Assembly: GCA_038363925.1 (NCBI GenBank)
Contig: JAQQWL010000007.1
Span: 434,001 to 498,000, forward strand
Source of the DNA: Apiospora phragmitis
Taxonomy: Eukaryota; Ascomycota; Sordariomycetes; Amphisphaeriales; Apiosporaceae
Reading direction: 5' to 3'
Length of the DNA: 64,000 nt
Shown piece after piece: positions 1 through 11,330 of this stretch. The notes below the pieces were generated by a model, which did no database searches, had not been told where the DNA came from, and saw only the letters and a list, made by a program, of their open reading frames with translations. Numbering within the stretch: position 1 is the first letter of the stretch; every line of letters begins with the position of its first letter. Both the position numbers and the translations under genes were made by a program.

Positions 1-952
1 TTATTAAGTAATAGTTTTTCGTAGCCGTTTAAGATTAATAAATAATAAATACTTTTTTTACGAGATTTTATATACTTATTAAAATATTAAATCTAATTCT
101 CGCTTTTTTTATTTATAATTTAGTCGTTTTTAATAATTACGATTACCTAGTCTTTTAATAATAAGTTGTTTTCGTACTAAGAAAAGAGGTAAGTTTTCCC
201 GGTAAAGATAATATACGGAGGGATAGCGTAACTATACGATCCGACGCCCTAGATAATTATAACTTATTCCTAGTCCCCTTATTATATAGCCTTAGGCCTT
301 CCGCGTTAGTCGGAGGTGGTAATAACTATTTCGGACGAGATTTAACCTATTAGAAAACCGGTTTCGTCGAAGTTATAAATATTCTCTTTTTAAATCTCGT
401 ATTTATAAATTATATTTCGTATAAAGGTAAATTACGCGCGATACGCGTCGAGACCTTTATAAAGGACTTTTTAATAATCAATTCTTTAATTAAAACGCGT
501 TTAAAGGTTTAGTTATTATTATATAAAGTTCGAAGCCTAATTAACGCCGACACGTCCTACGTCGCGTTAACGAAGTAATCGATTCGCTATATTTATTATA
601 CTATTAAGCCGAAGAGGAAACGATCGCGTATTTAAATTAATAATATATTAAATAATCGCATTTTTTTAAATTAATTAATTTATAACAGTTAGCGGATATT
701 TCGCGTTTTAGTTAAAAACCGAGCCGTCGGTTACGGAGGGTCGCGTAAAAGACGACGTACGTTTTAAAGATAAATCGAAGACTTAATTTTAAGTTCTTTT
801 AAATCGTTTAAAGCGCTAGAATTACTTAGCTTTCTTTTTAAATATCGAATATATTATATAATAAAGGAATAAAGGGGAAGAAGCAAGTTTATATTAAATT
901 AAAAGAAAGTGGTAAATTCGGTTATTTAATAAATTCCCTTATAGAGTACGTT
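1..952 (-). mobile_element. Pogo-A2 transposon relic, cut by window edge
   Basis: This is the 5' half of a pogo/Fot1-type transposase gene on the minus strand, entering the window in the middle of its DDE domain. It aligns along its length with the inverse of 11331-12345 and 27212-28230, including the stretch near 300-360 that encodes the decayed catalytic NF-D-ETGF motif on the minus strand. The outer end near 943-952 (gagtacgtta) matches the terminal acgtta common to these elements. It is heavily RIPped and non-functional. Confidence 0.75.
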
Positions 953-1039
953 ATTAATTATAATTATTATTTTAATTAATATTAAAAGACTTATTATAAA
1001 ATAATAAATTTATATTTAAAAAAATTTAATATAGTTTAT

Positions 1040-1470
1040 TATAATAATAAACGTTACTTAAGTTTTAAAAAAACTTAATAAAACGTACTTAAGTTTATAT
1101 TAATTATATAAAAGAGTATTTAAACGTGTAATAAAATAAATGCTTTATTAATATTATAAATAATAGTATTAAGTTATAATATAATAATAAAAGAGATTAA
1201 GTAAAAGTATTTATATAATAAAATTATTAAAGTTATTTATTTTATTAATACTTAAATTAATACTTGAATTAATTATTAAAATAAAGAGTATTTATATAAA
1301 GTATATAAGAAACGTTTATTATTATATATATATATATTTAATTAATACCTATTAAATTTATTTAAATCTTTAATAATCCCTCTTCGATTTATTAAATTTA
1401 TTTTAAATCTTTAAATACGATATTATCGTATTTATAAATAACTTATTCTTTTATTTTAATTATTTTTAAT
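1040..1470 (-). repeat. Gypsy LTR, partial, RIPped
   Basis: This piece matches the U5-side portion of the LTRs at 12348, 41789 and 48841, starting at tataataataaacgtt, where the better-preserved copies have tataacgaacgct. It carries the same internal landmarks: a stretch resembling attaattattaaaataaa, then tatataa and the acgtttattattatatat stretch. The sense of the LTR is minus, judged from the complete element at 41789-49473. Its distal part is replaced by short AT-rich sequence before a second LTR begins. Confidence 0.6.
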
Positions 1471-1475
1471 TAGTT

Positions 1476-3310
1476 ATAATAAACATTATTTAAGTTTTAA
1501 AAAACCTTTATAAAATATACTTAGGTTTATATTAATAATATAAAATTTTTTTAAACGTGTTATTTTAATTATTAAAGTAAAAAGTATATATATAAAATAT
1601 ATAAGGGACATTTATTATTATATATTTAGTTTTTTTTAAATTATTTCTTTTATTATTTAATTTTAATTAACCATAATTAATATTAAGCTACTCGATACTA
1701 TTTTATTAAACTATATTTTAATTCATTATTATATATTCCCTTTATTAATTATCTCGCTTTATTTATTTATTTAATACTATTTATTTTATATTAAGTCACC
1801 TTTAAATATAGTTTAACCTTATAATACTAATAACGATATAATATAATAAAGCTTATTATTATAAGCGAGTTCGTAAATATTACCTTATAAAATAATCCTT
1901 TATATTAAGTTTTATTCGCGCTTTAAGTTATTATAAAGCCGTATTAAAAATAAGTTTAATTAAATTATTTAATTTAATTTCTTTTTAAAGTAATTAATTA
2001 TTATAAGTATTATATATATACCGTTATATTAAGTTTTTATAAATTCCCTCTTTTTTTACTTTTCTATTATATATATTTATTATAATAATTAATGATATTA
2101 AAAATACTAGGTTAAAGTTAAAAGTTTTATAACTTACTATTACGATTTTATTACGTTTTTTAACGATTTTAATTTCGAAATTATATCGTATTCTAGTTAT
2201 ATTTTTAAAAGGTAAAAATACGTAATAATACATAGCGTTATAAAGTATTAAGAATATACTTATGCCGCTTAATTTTATAGTAAGTTAAGGGTTCTTCTAT
2301 ATTTTTTATAATAAATTTAAAAGGAGTATTATTATGACTAGCGCGAGGAGACTTTAATTAAAGAGCGGGTTTTTTAATTATAAAAATGTGATTAAAAAGA
2401 AATAAGCGAGGTTATTACTCGTTTAATTTATTTACGAAAATAAAAAGAAATAGCTCGCTTTTAAAGCGTAAAGATAGTATAGCGTAGTTTTTATTCTTTA
2501 AACGAATTAAAAAAATAAAAGCGTTAAGAGTTAAAACTATTATAGCCGTTTAAAATAACGGGGGTTTTAATATAATAAATTAAAACGTTATAAACTTTTC
2601 TTTTTTTCGATTCTTTTTAACCTGCTAGTTATTATACTTTAAATACTTAAAGAGCCTCGTTAATATTCTTTAAATATTTTATAATAAATGCATTTTTTAT
2701 TAAACGAAGTATTAAAAGCATCGCTTTATTTTTCGTTTATTAATAATTTATTTAAATTTTAAAAATATATTAAATAAGATATTTTTAACCGTTAATTTAA
2801 ATAATAAAATATAAAATATAAAGTATATTCTTATTATTTTAAATAATAATAATCGATAATTAGTTTTTAAAATAATTTTTATAACTTTGAATAATTCGAT
2901 TTTATTAAAGTCTAGTTTTTTATTTAATCCTTTAGTTTTAATATTTCGTTATAAAAGGTAAACTTTTTCTCTGTTTTAAAAGGTTAATTTCTTTTAACCT
3001 TATTTAGTCGCTATATTTTCTTATTCGGTTTTAAGAAAACGAAGTTTAATTATAAAATAATTTAAAGTTCTTTTAATTTATATAATTATAGTTAATATTA
3101 ACTCTTATTTTAAGGAGTTTTTTAATAATTCTTAAGTCGTACTCGTAATTCGCTCGAAATAATAAAATACGTGTAGTCTCGTTATCCGCGTTATTATAAG
3201 TAAACTACGTTATAAATAATAATAAAACCTTTTTATTTTATTCGTAATTAATATAGTAATGTAGGTATTATTTTAAAGGTTAATTTATTTACTCGGTTTA
3301 TTTATTTTTT
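1476..3310 (-). mobile_element. Gypsy 3' end, left arm of inverted pair
   Basis: An LTR (about 1476-1980) is followed by sequence matching 42455-43830 of the complete Gypsy element: the 3' non-coding part, the chromodomain and the C-terminal integrase region, all on the minus strand. The element is truncated at about 3310, inside the integrase, where the opposite-orientation copy begins. The opposite strand keeps the conserved antisense frame described separately. There is no intact coding capacity. Confidence 0.7.
2085..2570 (+). pseudogene. Antisense accessory frame of Gypsy, left arm copy
   Basis: On the strand opposite to the polyprotein, two blocks resemble the same blocks at 42600-42690 and 42825-43055. 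Block 1 (about 2110-2190) keeps the pattern DFI-x-x-F-x-x-x-F-x-F followed by a hydrophobic pair. Block 2 (about 2410-2565) keeps VITRLIYLRK, then KEIARF and SLNELKK. Stops sit where the other copies have Gln or TAA derived from it. The frame is broken and cannot make protein. I do not recognise the family; the helical, Arg/Lys/Glu-rich block 2 looks like a real ancient protein rather than chance. Confidence 0.5.
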
Positions 3311-5405
3311 ATTATAAAGGAAGTTTAGTAATATTAATAATTTAATATATATGTTCTTTATATTATTATTGATAAATATGAGCTATTAAAAAAGATTATT
3401 TTTAATTGAAATAAATAATTTATTACTAAGTTTTAAAATTTATTTATAATATAACTCGGCGTTAAATATAAGCTATTTATAACTTATTATTTTTAAATAA
3501 ATAAATAAACTAAGCGAATAAATTAAACCTTAAAATAACATTTATATTATTATATTAATTATAAGTAATATAATTAAGTTTTATTAATACTTATAATATA
3601 GTTCGTTTATAATAGCGCGGATAACGAGACTATACGTATTTTATTATTTTAAGCGAATTATAAGTACGACTTAAAAATTATTAAAAAACCGTTAAAAGAA
3701 GAGTTAGTATTAATCGCGATTATATAAGTTAAAAAATTAAAGAAACTTGAAATTACTTTTTAATAAGTCTTGGTTTTTTTTAAAAAAACGAATAAAAAAA
3801 TACGGCAGCTAAATAAATTTAAAGAGATTAGTTTTTAAAAAAGAGAAAAAGTTTACCCTTTACGATATAATACTAAAACTAAATAATTAAGCGAAAAAAT
3901 CAACTTTAAAAAAATCGGATTATTTAAAATTATAAAAGTTATTTTAAAAAATAATGATTAATTATTATTACTTTAAATAATATAAATTTACTTTATATTT
4001 TATTATTTAACTTAACGTTTAAGCATACCCTTATTAATATATAATTAAAAGTTAACATATATTAATATAAATATAAAATTAAAAAAATTACCGATAAATG
4101 AAAGGTAAGGCGATGCCTTTAGTACGTTATTTAATAAAAAAGGTATTTATTAAAAAATAATATATAAGAATTTAAAAAATGCCGGCGAGGCTTTTCAGGC
4201 GTTTAAGGCGTAAAAATCGATAGGTTAAAAAGAATTAAAAATAAAGAGAAATTCGTAACATTTTAATTTATTATATTAAAGCCCTCGTTAGTTTAAATAA
4301 TTATAGCGGCCTTAAACTCTAAACGTTTTAAAAATAAGCTATCTCCTTTTATTTTCGTAAACGAATTAAACGAGTAATATCTTTATTTATCTTTTTTTTA
4401 ATAACGTTTTTATAATTTAAAGAACCGCTTTTTAGCTAAAGCCTTTTCGCGTTTTAAGCGATAATACTTTTTATAAATTCGTTATAAAAAATAGAGAAGA
4501 ACTTTTAACTTGTTATAAAATTAGCCGGTACGAGTATATTCTTAATATTTCGTAACGTTTTTTATTATTATATATTTTTACTTTTTAAAAGTATGGCGGG
4601 TATAACTTTAAAACTAAAGATATTTAAAAAAAGTAATAAAATCGTAACGTCGAGCCGTAAAACTTTTAGTTTAGGCCGAGATTTTTTAATTCGATTAGCT
4701 ATTATAATAAGCGTATAAAAAAAGAGGGAACTTAGAAAATCTAAATATAATAGCACGTACTAGATATTTATAATAATTAACTATTTTAAAAATAAAGTAA
4801 ATAAAATAAAAGGAATAATATTATAAATAAGTTTCATTATATAATTAAACTTATTTTCGATCCAGCTTTATAATAATTTAAAGCGTATATAAAACCTAAT
4901 ATAAAGAATTACCCCGCGGGATAATATTTATAAATTTACTTATAATAATTAGCTTTATTATATCGTATTATTATTAATATAATAAATAATATTATAATAA
5001 TAAACTACTTTTAAAGGTAATTAAATAAGAAATAAATAAAGCTAAATAATTAATTAAAACTATATAATAAAATACTTAAAAAAAGAATCTAAATATATTA
5101 TAAAAAATGTTTGTTTATATATTTTATATAAATAATCTCTACTTTAATAAATAATTTAAATATTAATTTAACTTAATAATTAAATTAACTTAATAATTAA
5201 ATAAATAACGTTAACAATTTTATTATATAAATACTTTTATACAACTAGTTTAATTACTACGTAATAAACTAAAGTATTATTACTTTTTATATTAATAAAA
5301 CGTTCTTTTTATTATATAATTAAATACTTTTTTATATTATTAATATAAACTTAAGTATGTTTTATTAAGTTTCTTTTAAAACTCGAATAGCGTATATTAT
5401 AAATA
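3311..5405 (+). mobile_element. Gypsy 3' end, right arm of inverted pair
   Basis: This is the mirror image of the left arm. Integrase C-terminal sequence (about 3311-3700), chromodomain (about 3930-4130), 3' region and a plus-sense LTR (about 4823-5405) follow in order. The start, aaggaagtttagtaatatt, corresponds to the integrase stretch encoded on the minus strand near 43980-44020. The two arms meet at about 3310 without a recognisable spacer. RIP is complete and no domain is open. Confidence 0.7.
4200..4756 (-). pseudogene. Antisense accessory frame of Gypsy, right arm copy
   Basis: On the minus strand a 62-codon open stretch (4568-4756) ends in SFKVIPAILLK and aligns with block 1 of the antisense frame at 42600-42690 (FSFKVIP). 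About 110 bases further on, block 2 (about 4240-4410) retains DITRLIRLRK and KEIAYF, then EFKAAIII after an internal deletion. This is the longest open remnant of block 1 in the window. The function is unknown; it lies between the Gypsy chromodomain and the 3' LTR, on the strand opposite to the polyprotein. Confidence 0.5.
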
Positions 5406-5432
5406 ATAAAGATTAAGAGTTTTAATATAACG

Positions 5433-7283
5433 TAACGTATCTTATAAGCGAATGTCCTATATAAGCGAATGTCCTATTCTTTTACACCCCTTCTAATAAA
5501 ATATAAATTAATTTTACTATAACGTATTTAATATATTAAAATTAATCGGAATCCTTATCTCTAGATACTTTTATATTATTCTAATAAGTACGCGTATTAT
5601 GCCCGGGCTTTCCGTAAATTCTATAGCGTTATAAGCGTGTCCTAAGCGTCCTCGTATAATTACTCTTCCGACGCGATTCGTTTTATAACTATTTATTAAC
5701 GTCCTTTTAAAACTGCAGGTCTTTTTTAACTTATATACGAAGTAATCTTTTATTTTATAGCCGTTTTTTTTATACGGCGGCGCCGGCTAAATATCTTATT
5801 TACTTTTTAAAGTATCGCGTTCTTACTTTCTAAAAGAGTAACTCGGTATATAATATACGTTATAACCTTTACGATCTGGTTAAAACTAATTAAAATAAAC
5901 GTTAAAAAGTTATATTAATACCGTACAATACGGTTTCGAATATATTCGGTTTAGGATTAAGCTTTAATCGGGTTGTTTAAAGTTTTTAATTTTTAAGGAA
6001 TAGGTAGGCCGGAAGATATCCCCGGAGGTATTAAAGTATATAGCTTTATATCTAACTGTAAAATAATATATTCCGGATCGTACGGAATAAGTCTTATCCT
6101 TCGAAAGCTTCTTCGTATATTCGAAACGGTAAAAATCGCCTGGAACGCTTTTAAAAACGCTGGTAAGAAGTCCTCTTTTAAGATATGGGTAATATACGCC
6201 CGTATAAAATATTTAATTTCTTTCCTGTACGCCCTTTTTAACGTATGAAAACAGCCGATATTAAAAGGCTAAAACTTATATAATAAATAAAAAGGTATAT
6301 AAAATATAATAATCGAGTTCTTTTTATAATAGAGCTCGAAAGTTATCGAGTAATAACTTTCGTAGCCGTCCAGGACTAAGAGGCGATAATAACCCTTCGT
6401 ATAAGACTTAGTATATTAATTAAAGTATTAAATTTAATCTTCGCCTTTTTTATTCGTAGTTCAGCTATTTTTAATAATTACGATAACTTAGTCCTTTAAT
6501 AATAAGCTGTTTTCATATTAAGAAGAGAGGTGTGTTTTCCCGGTAAAAATAATATATAGAAGGATGGCGTAACCGTATAATCCGACGCTTTAAATAATTA
6601 TAACTTATTCCCGGTTTTTTTATTATATTACCCTAAGCTTTCCGCGTTAATCAGAGGTGGTTATAATTATTTCGAACGAGATTTAGCTTATAAAAAAGGC
6701 GGTCTTATTAAAGTTATAAATATCCTCCTTTTAAATCCTATATTTATAAATTATATTTCGTACGAAAGTAAACTATTCGCGATACGCGTCGGGATCTTTA
6801 TAAAGGATTTTTTAATAATCGATTCTTCGGTTAAAACGCGTCCGGAAGTTTAATTATCGTCGTATAAAATTAAAGGCTTAATTAATATTAACGCGTTCCG
6901 TGTCGTATAAACTAAATAATTAATTCGTTATATCTTTTATATTATTTAATTAGGAAAGAAATAATTACGTATTTAAATTAATAATATATTAAATAATCGT
7001 ATTTTTTTCGAAATTTAAAAGCTTTTAAGAATTCGTAAGTATTTTATATTATATAGGTTAATTATTTCGTTTACGTTATAAGGTTTTTAATAAGACGTAA
7101 TAAATTAATATAGCCTTTTATACGCTTAAAATTAAGTTTTTTTTAAAGCGTTTAAAACGTTAGAATTATATTTTTTTTTTTAAAGTTATCGTATTTTCGG
7201 ACATAAAAGAATATAAAAAAAGGTTAAGGCTATAAAGAAATTTATAAAAGTAGGATATTCGTTTATATAAGATATTCGTTTAT
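5433..7283 (-). mobile_element. Pogo-A1 transposon, copy 1 of head-to-tail pair
   Basis: This is a full-length Fot1/pogo-type (Tc1-mariner superfamily) element with its transposase on the minus strand. The left end carries a TA followed by a terminal inverted repeat that contains two 17-bp subrepeats (tataagcgaatgtcc, at 5443 and 5460). The C-terminal zinc knuckle is readable at about 5587-5625 as Y-x2-Y-G-KPGHNTRT-Y, with the Cys codons turned to Tyr as expected from RIP. Its right inverted repeat runs straight into the next copy. The frame is full of stops. Confidence 0.85.
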
Positions 7284-9094
7284 ACCCTTTTTAATAAAAT
7301 ATAAAATAATTTTATTATACCATATTTAATATATTAAAATTAATCGGAATCTTTATTTCTAAATATTTCTATATTATTTTAATAAGTACGCGTATTATAC
7401 CCGGGCTTTCCGTAAATTCTATAACGTTATAAACGTGTTCTAAACGTTTTTATATAACTATTCCTTTAACGCGATTCGTTTTATAACTATTTATTAATAT
7501 CCTTTTAAAACTATAGGTCTTTTTTAGCTTATATACGAAATAATTTTCTATTTTATAACCGGTTTTTTTTATACGGCGGCGCCGGCTAAGTATTTTATTT
7601 ATTTTTTAAAGTATCGCGTTCTTACCTTTTAAAAGAGTAACTCGGTATTTAATATATATTATAGCCTTTATAATTTAATTAAAATTAGTTAAAATAAATA
7701 TTAAAAAGTTATTTTAATATTATACGATATAGTTTCGAACGTATTCGGTTTAGGATTAAATCTTAATCCGGTTATTTAAAGTTTTTAATTCTTAAAGAAT
7801 AAATAGGTTAAAAAATATCCCCGGAAGTATTAAAATATGTAGCTTTATATCTAATTATAAAATAATATATTCCGGATTATACGGAACGAGTCCTATTTTT
7901 TAAAAGCTTCCTTATATATTCGAAACGGTAAAAATCGCTTAGAACGCTTTTAAAAACGCTAATAAGAAGTCCTCTTTTAAGATATAAATAATATACGCCC
8001 GTATAAAATATTTAATTTCTTTCCCGTACACTTTTTTTAATATACGAAAATAGCCGATATTAAAAGGTTAGAGTTTATATAACGAATAAAAAGGTATATA
8101 AAGTATAATAATCGAGTTCTTTTTATAATAAAGCTCGAAAGTTATTAAGTAATAACTTTCGTAGCCGTTTAAGATTAAGAGATAATAATAACCTTTTGTA
8201 TAAAACCTAGTATATTAATTAAAGTATTAAATCTAGTCCTCGCCTTTTTTATTTATAATCTAGCTATTTTTAGTAATTACGATTACTTAATCCTTCGGTA
8301 ATAAGCTATTTTCGTACTAAGAAGAGAGGTGCCTTTTCCCGATAAAGATAATATACGGAAGGATAGCGTAACCGCATAATCCGACGCCTTAAATAATTGT
8401 AACCTATTCCTAATTCCTTTATTATATTACCCTAAGCCTTCCGCGTTAATCAGAGGTAGTTATAATTATTTCGGATAAGATTTAGCCTATAAAAAAGCCG
8501 GTTTCGTTAAAATTATAGATATCCTCCTTTTAAATCCTATACTTATAAATTATATTCCGTACGAAAGTAAATTACGTATAATACGCGTCGGGATCTTTGT
8601 AAAGGACTCTTTAATAATCGATTCTTCGGTTAAAATACGTCCGGAGGTTTAATTATCGTCGTATAAAATTAAAGGCCTAATTAACGCCGACGCGTTCCGC
8701 GTCGCGTAAACTAAGTAATCGATTCGCTATATCTTTTATACCACTTAGCCGGGGAAGAAACGATCGCGTATTTAAATTAATAATATATTAAATAATCGTA
8801 TCTTTTTTAAAATTTAAAAACTTTTAAAAATTCGTAAGTATTTCGCGTCGTATAGGTTAATTATTTCGTTTACGCTATAAAGTTTTTAATAAGACGTAAT
8901 AAATTAATATAGCCTTTTATATATTTAAAGTTAAGTCTTTTTAGAACGCTTAAAGCGCTAGAATTATATCACTTTTTTTTTAAAGTTATAATATTTTCGG
9001 ACGTAAAAGAATATAAAAAAAGGTTAAGGCTATGAGGAAATTTATAAAAGTGGGACATTCGCTTGTATGGGACATTCGCTTGTAGGATACGTTA
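7284..9094 (-). mobile_element. Pogo-A1 transposon, copy 2 of head-to-tail pair
   Basis: This element is nearly collinear with copy 1, in the same orientation. It lacks its own left inverted repeat: the right inverted repeat of copy 1 (about 7245-7283) passes directly into the internal sequence that normally follows the left repeat. The right inverted repeat (9050-9094) is the best preserved in the window, with two gggacattcgcttgta subrepeats and the end ggatacgtta. The transposase is on the minus strand and RIPped beyond function. Confidence 0.85.
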
Positions 9095-9108
9095 AATAAA
9101 TTAAAAAC

Positions 9109-10974
9109 TAACGTAGTTTACCACATATCGAAACGTATTATATACCGAAACACCTTTTTAACTCTTTACCACTTTTATATAAGTTAATTTAATTATAACG
9201 TTTTGAATTAATTTAAATTACTTATTATCGGAATCGTTATTTAATTCTATTTCTTTTTTATATGTTCGCGTATTATGGCCTGTTTCGCCGCAGATATCAC
9301 AGCGCTTTCTACCGGTTACCCTCCGCTTCGACGGACCCCTTGTTTCGCCTTAATTAATTGCTGGACGTAAACCCCTTTTACCTTCTCGTTTTATAGCTAT
9401 TAAGATTCCTATATAAGAAGGGCTCCTCTAAGCTAGACATGTACCTTTTTAGCTTTACGGCGCTTAAAAAGTGCTAAATTAGCCTCTTTTAATATATATA
9501 TCCGGTCGCGTATAAAGGTTATTTTATAAGTTATTTTATTTATACCTTTTATTATTTAATTTATAATATTTAAAATAAACGTTCAGGAGTTTCTTTAATA
9601 AGTAAAAACCCTATCCTTAATAAAAATAAAGTGTTTAATCGTTTATTAAAGGTTAGATAGCGTTTAAGGGTTATAGGTACTAGCTGTTCCCGGACGTGAC
9701 GGGCTAGGTGTAGGCGTTCGTAAACTTATATCTAGCTTGTTAATTAACTCGTTCGAATAATGAGGTATTAAACTAGAGGCGTTAAAGCTAGATTTAATAT
9801 TGTTTTTTATAAAAATAATAAAATACGCGGCCTTAAAAACGATAAAGAACTCTAGCTTTATAATATAGTTTATCGACGCTTTAATAAATAGCTCGATTTC
9901 TTTCGAATATACTAGCTTTAACGGCGAATAAAATACTATATCTAAAGGCTAGAGTAGGTAAGAAAAATAGGGAGGTATACTAAGCGTAATAATACCGTTA
10001 TTTTTATAGTATTCTTTAAATTCGGCCGAAATATAGCTTTCGTAACCGTTTAGGATTAAAAGGCGATAAGAGCCATTTATCCGCGCCCTGGTATACTTAT
10101 CGAAATGCCGAATCCAGTCCAGGCCCGTCTCGTTATCGGTCCAGCCGTTAGAAGTCGGTTTAATTACCTAGTCGCCCGGTAGGTCGCATTCGCGAGCCCA
10201 GTTCACAAGGTAATATACGCTGAAAACGATCAGGAACGGCGGAATACACCAGCCTTACGAATTAATATATTTAATAACCGTTAACCATTCCCGATTACTA
10301 AGCTGGACCGATTTCGCCTTCCTACGCTAATCGGCGCGTGTTACGACGAGTATTAACTCAATCATGCCTATTATAAAGCCGGTCTCGTTAAAATTCTACA
10401 TATCTTCGTCTAGGATGCCGTATTTAGCCTTTATATTTATAATTAGCGCGAACCAGCCGGAAATAACACCGGCATCCTTATAAAGAGCCCTCTAATAATC
10501 GTATCGACGGTTCATTCGGGTCTTAAGGTCCGGGTTGCGGTTAATAAAGCGCCTAACCCAGTACTTACCGACGCGGTCGCCGCCGCGTAACTTCGAAAAG
10601 AGATTAGCTATATCTCTTATAATACCTAAATTAGGAGGCATCCCTCGGGTATTTAAATCGATTATATAATTACGAAGCTCCTTTTTTTTAATTAGATCTA
10701 ATTTATATCGTTACTATTAGATTTCGCGTCGCGTAGTTCGGCCGGTAATTTAGTAATATAGAGTTAAAAAGACGTTAAACGTTTTCGTAGTAGCTCTTTT
10801 ACTTAAAGGATTTATCAGAGCTCGCGTCGCTTATATCGCTAATAATATACGAGTTTCTTTAAATTAAATAGGTATTATAATAATAAGAATATTACGCGTT
10901 AAAGTTTAAATAGTTAAAAGAATTAAAAAGGTGTTTTAATATATAATACGTTCCGGTATATAATAAACCACGTT
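9109..10974 (-). mobile_element. Pogo-B2 transposon, complete, least decayed
   Basis: This 1866-bp element is bounded by imperfect inverted repeats of about 46 bp (9109-9154 and 10929-10974). Both start taacgt, share the core aacgtattatata and end in aaacacc. It holds one transposase frame on the minus strand, described separately. Base composition is visibly closer to balanced than in neighbouring copies, so it is probably among the younger pogo-B insertions. It begins 15 bases after the pogo-A1 pair ends. Confidence 0.9.
9218..10740 (-). pseudogene. Pogo/Fot1-type transposase, near-continuous but dead
   Basis: The conceptual protein can be followed almost without frameshift. An N-terminal Tc5/CENP-B-type DNA-binding region contains LRGGDRVGKYWVRRFINRNP (about 10530-10600). 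The DDE domain has NFNETGF, NGWTDNETGLDWI, LLILNGYES and PLDI in the usual order, and the C-terminal zinc knuckle is RCDICGETGHNTRTY (9260-9304). The first catalytic Asp codon (10387-10389) and the second (10048-10050) now read AAC (Asn); the third (9940-9942) is still GAT. The last Cys of the knuckle is Tyr. The few stops fall at former Gln or Trp positions. The family normally cuts and pastes at TA sites; this copy cannot be catalytic. The start codon is not evident, so the N-terminal limit is approximate. Confidence 0.85.
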
Positions 10975-11330
10975 AAATATTAATTAAAATCGAAAATAAG
11001 TTTCATAATTAAGAATATTTAAATATTTATGATTTAAATATAATTATATTTAATTAAAATTATTGTATTAAGTTAAAAATAGTAAACTTAATTTATAAAA
11101 CTTTTTAATATATTTATTAAACGTGGATATTTTAAAGTTTTATAATAAAAACCATAATTAAAGTAATTACGATTATAATATATATTATAATTTATTTTAT
11201 ATAATATTATAAATAAGAACTATAATACTTTATAAAAAATAATAATTATATAAGCTAGCGATATTTTTAATTAATAAACTATTTAATTTAAAAAAAGAAT
11301 TAAATTAATATAAATAATAATAAAAGCGTA
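10975..11330. other. Unassigned AT-rich spacer
   Basis: These 356 bases between two pogo elements contain only very AT-rich sequence. I see no coding frame, inverted repeat or match to the element families in the window. It may be a worn-out repeat or original host intergenic DNA. Confidence 0.4.

Noticed and set aside
2024..2233. 69-codon open frame on the minus strand in the Gypsy left arm
   Set aside because: Lys/Asn/Ile-rich, opposite to block 1 of the antisense frame, and without a counterpart in other copies.
5443..5476. Short repeats resembling a CRISPR array
   Set aside because: Only two adjacent 17-bp units without spacers, located in a transposon inverted repeat.
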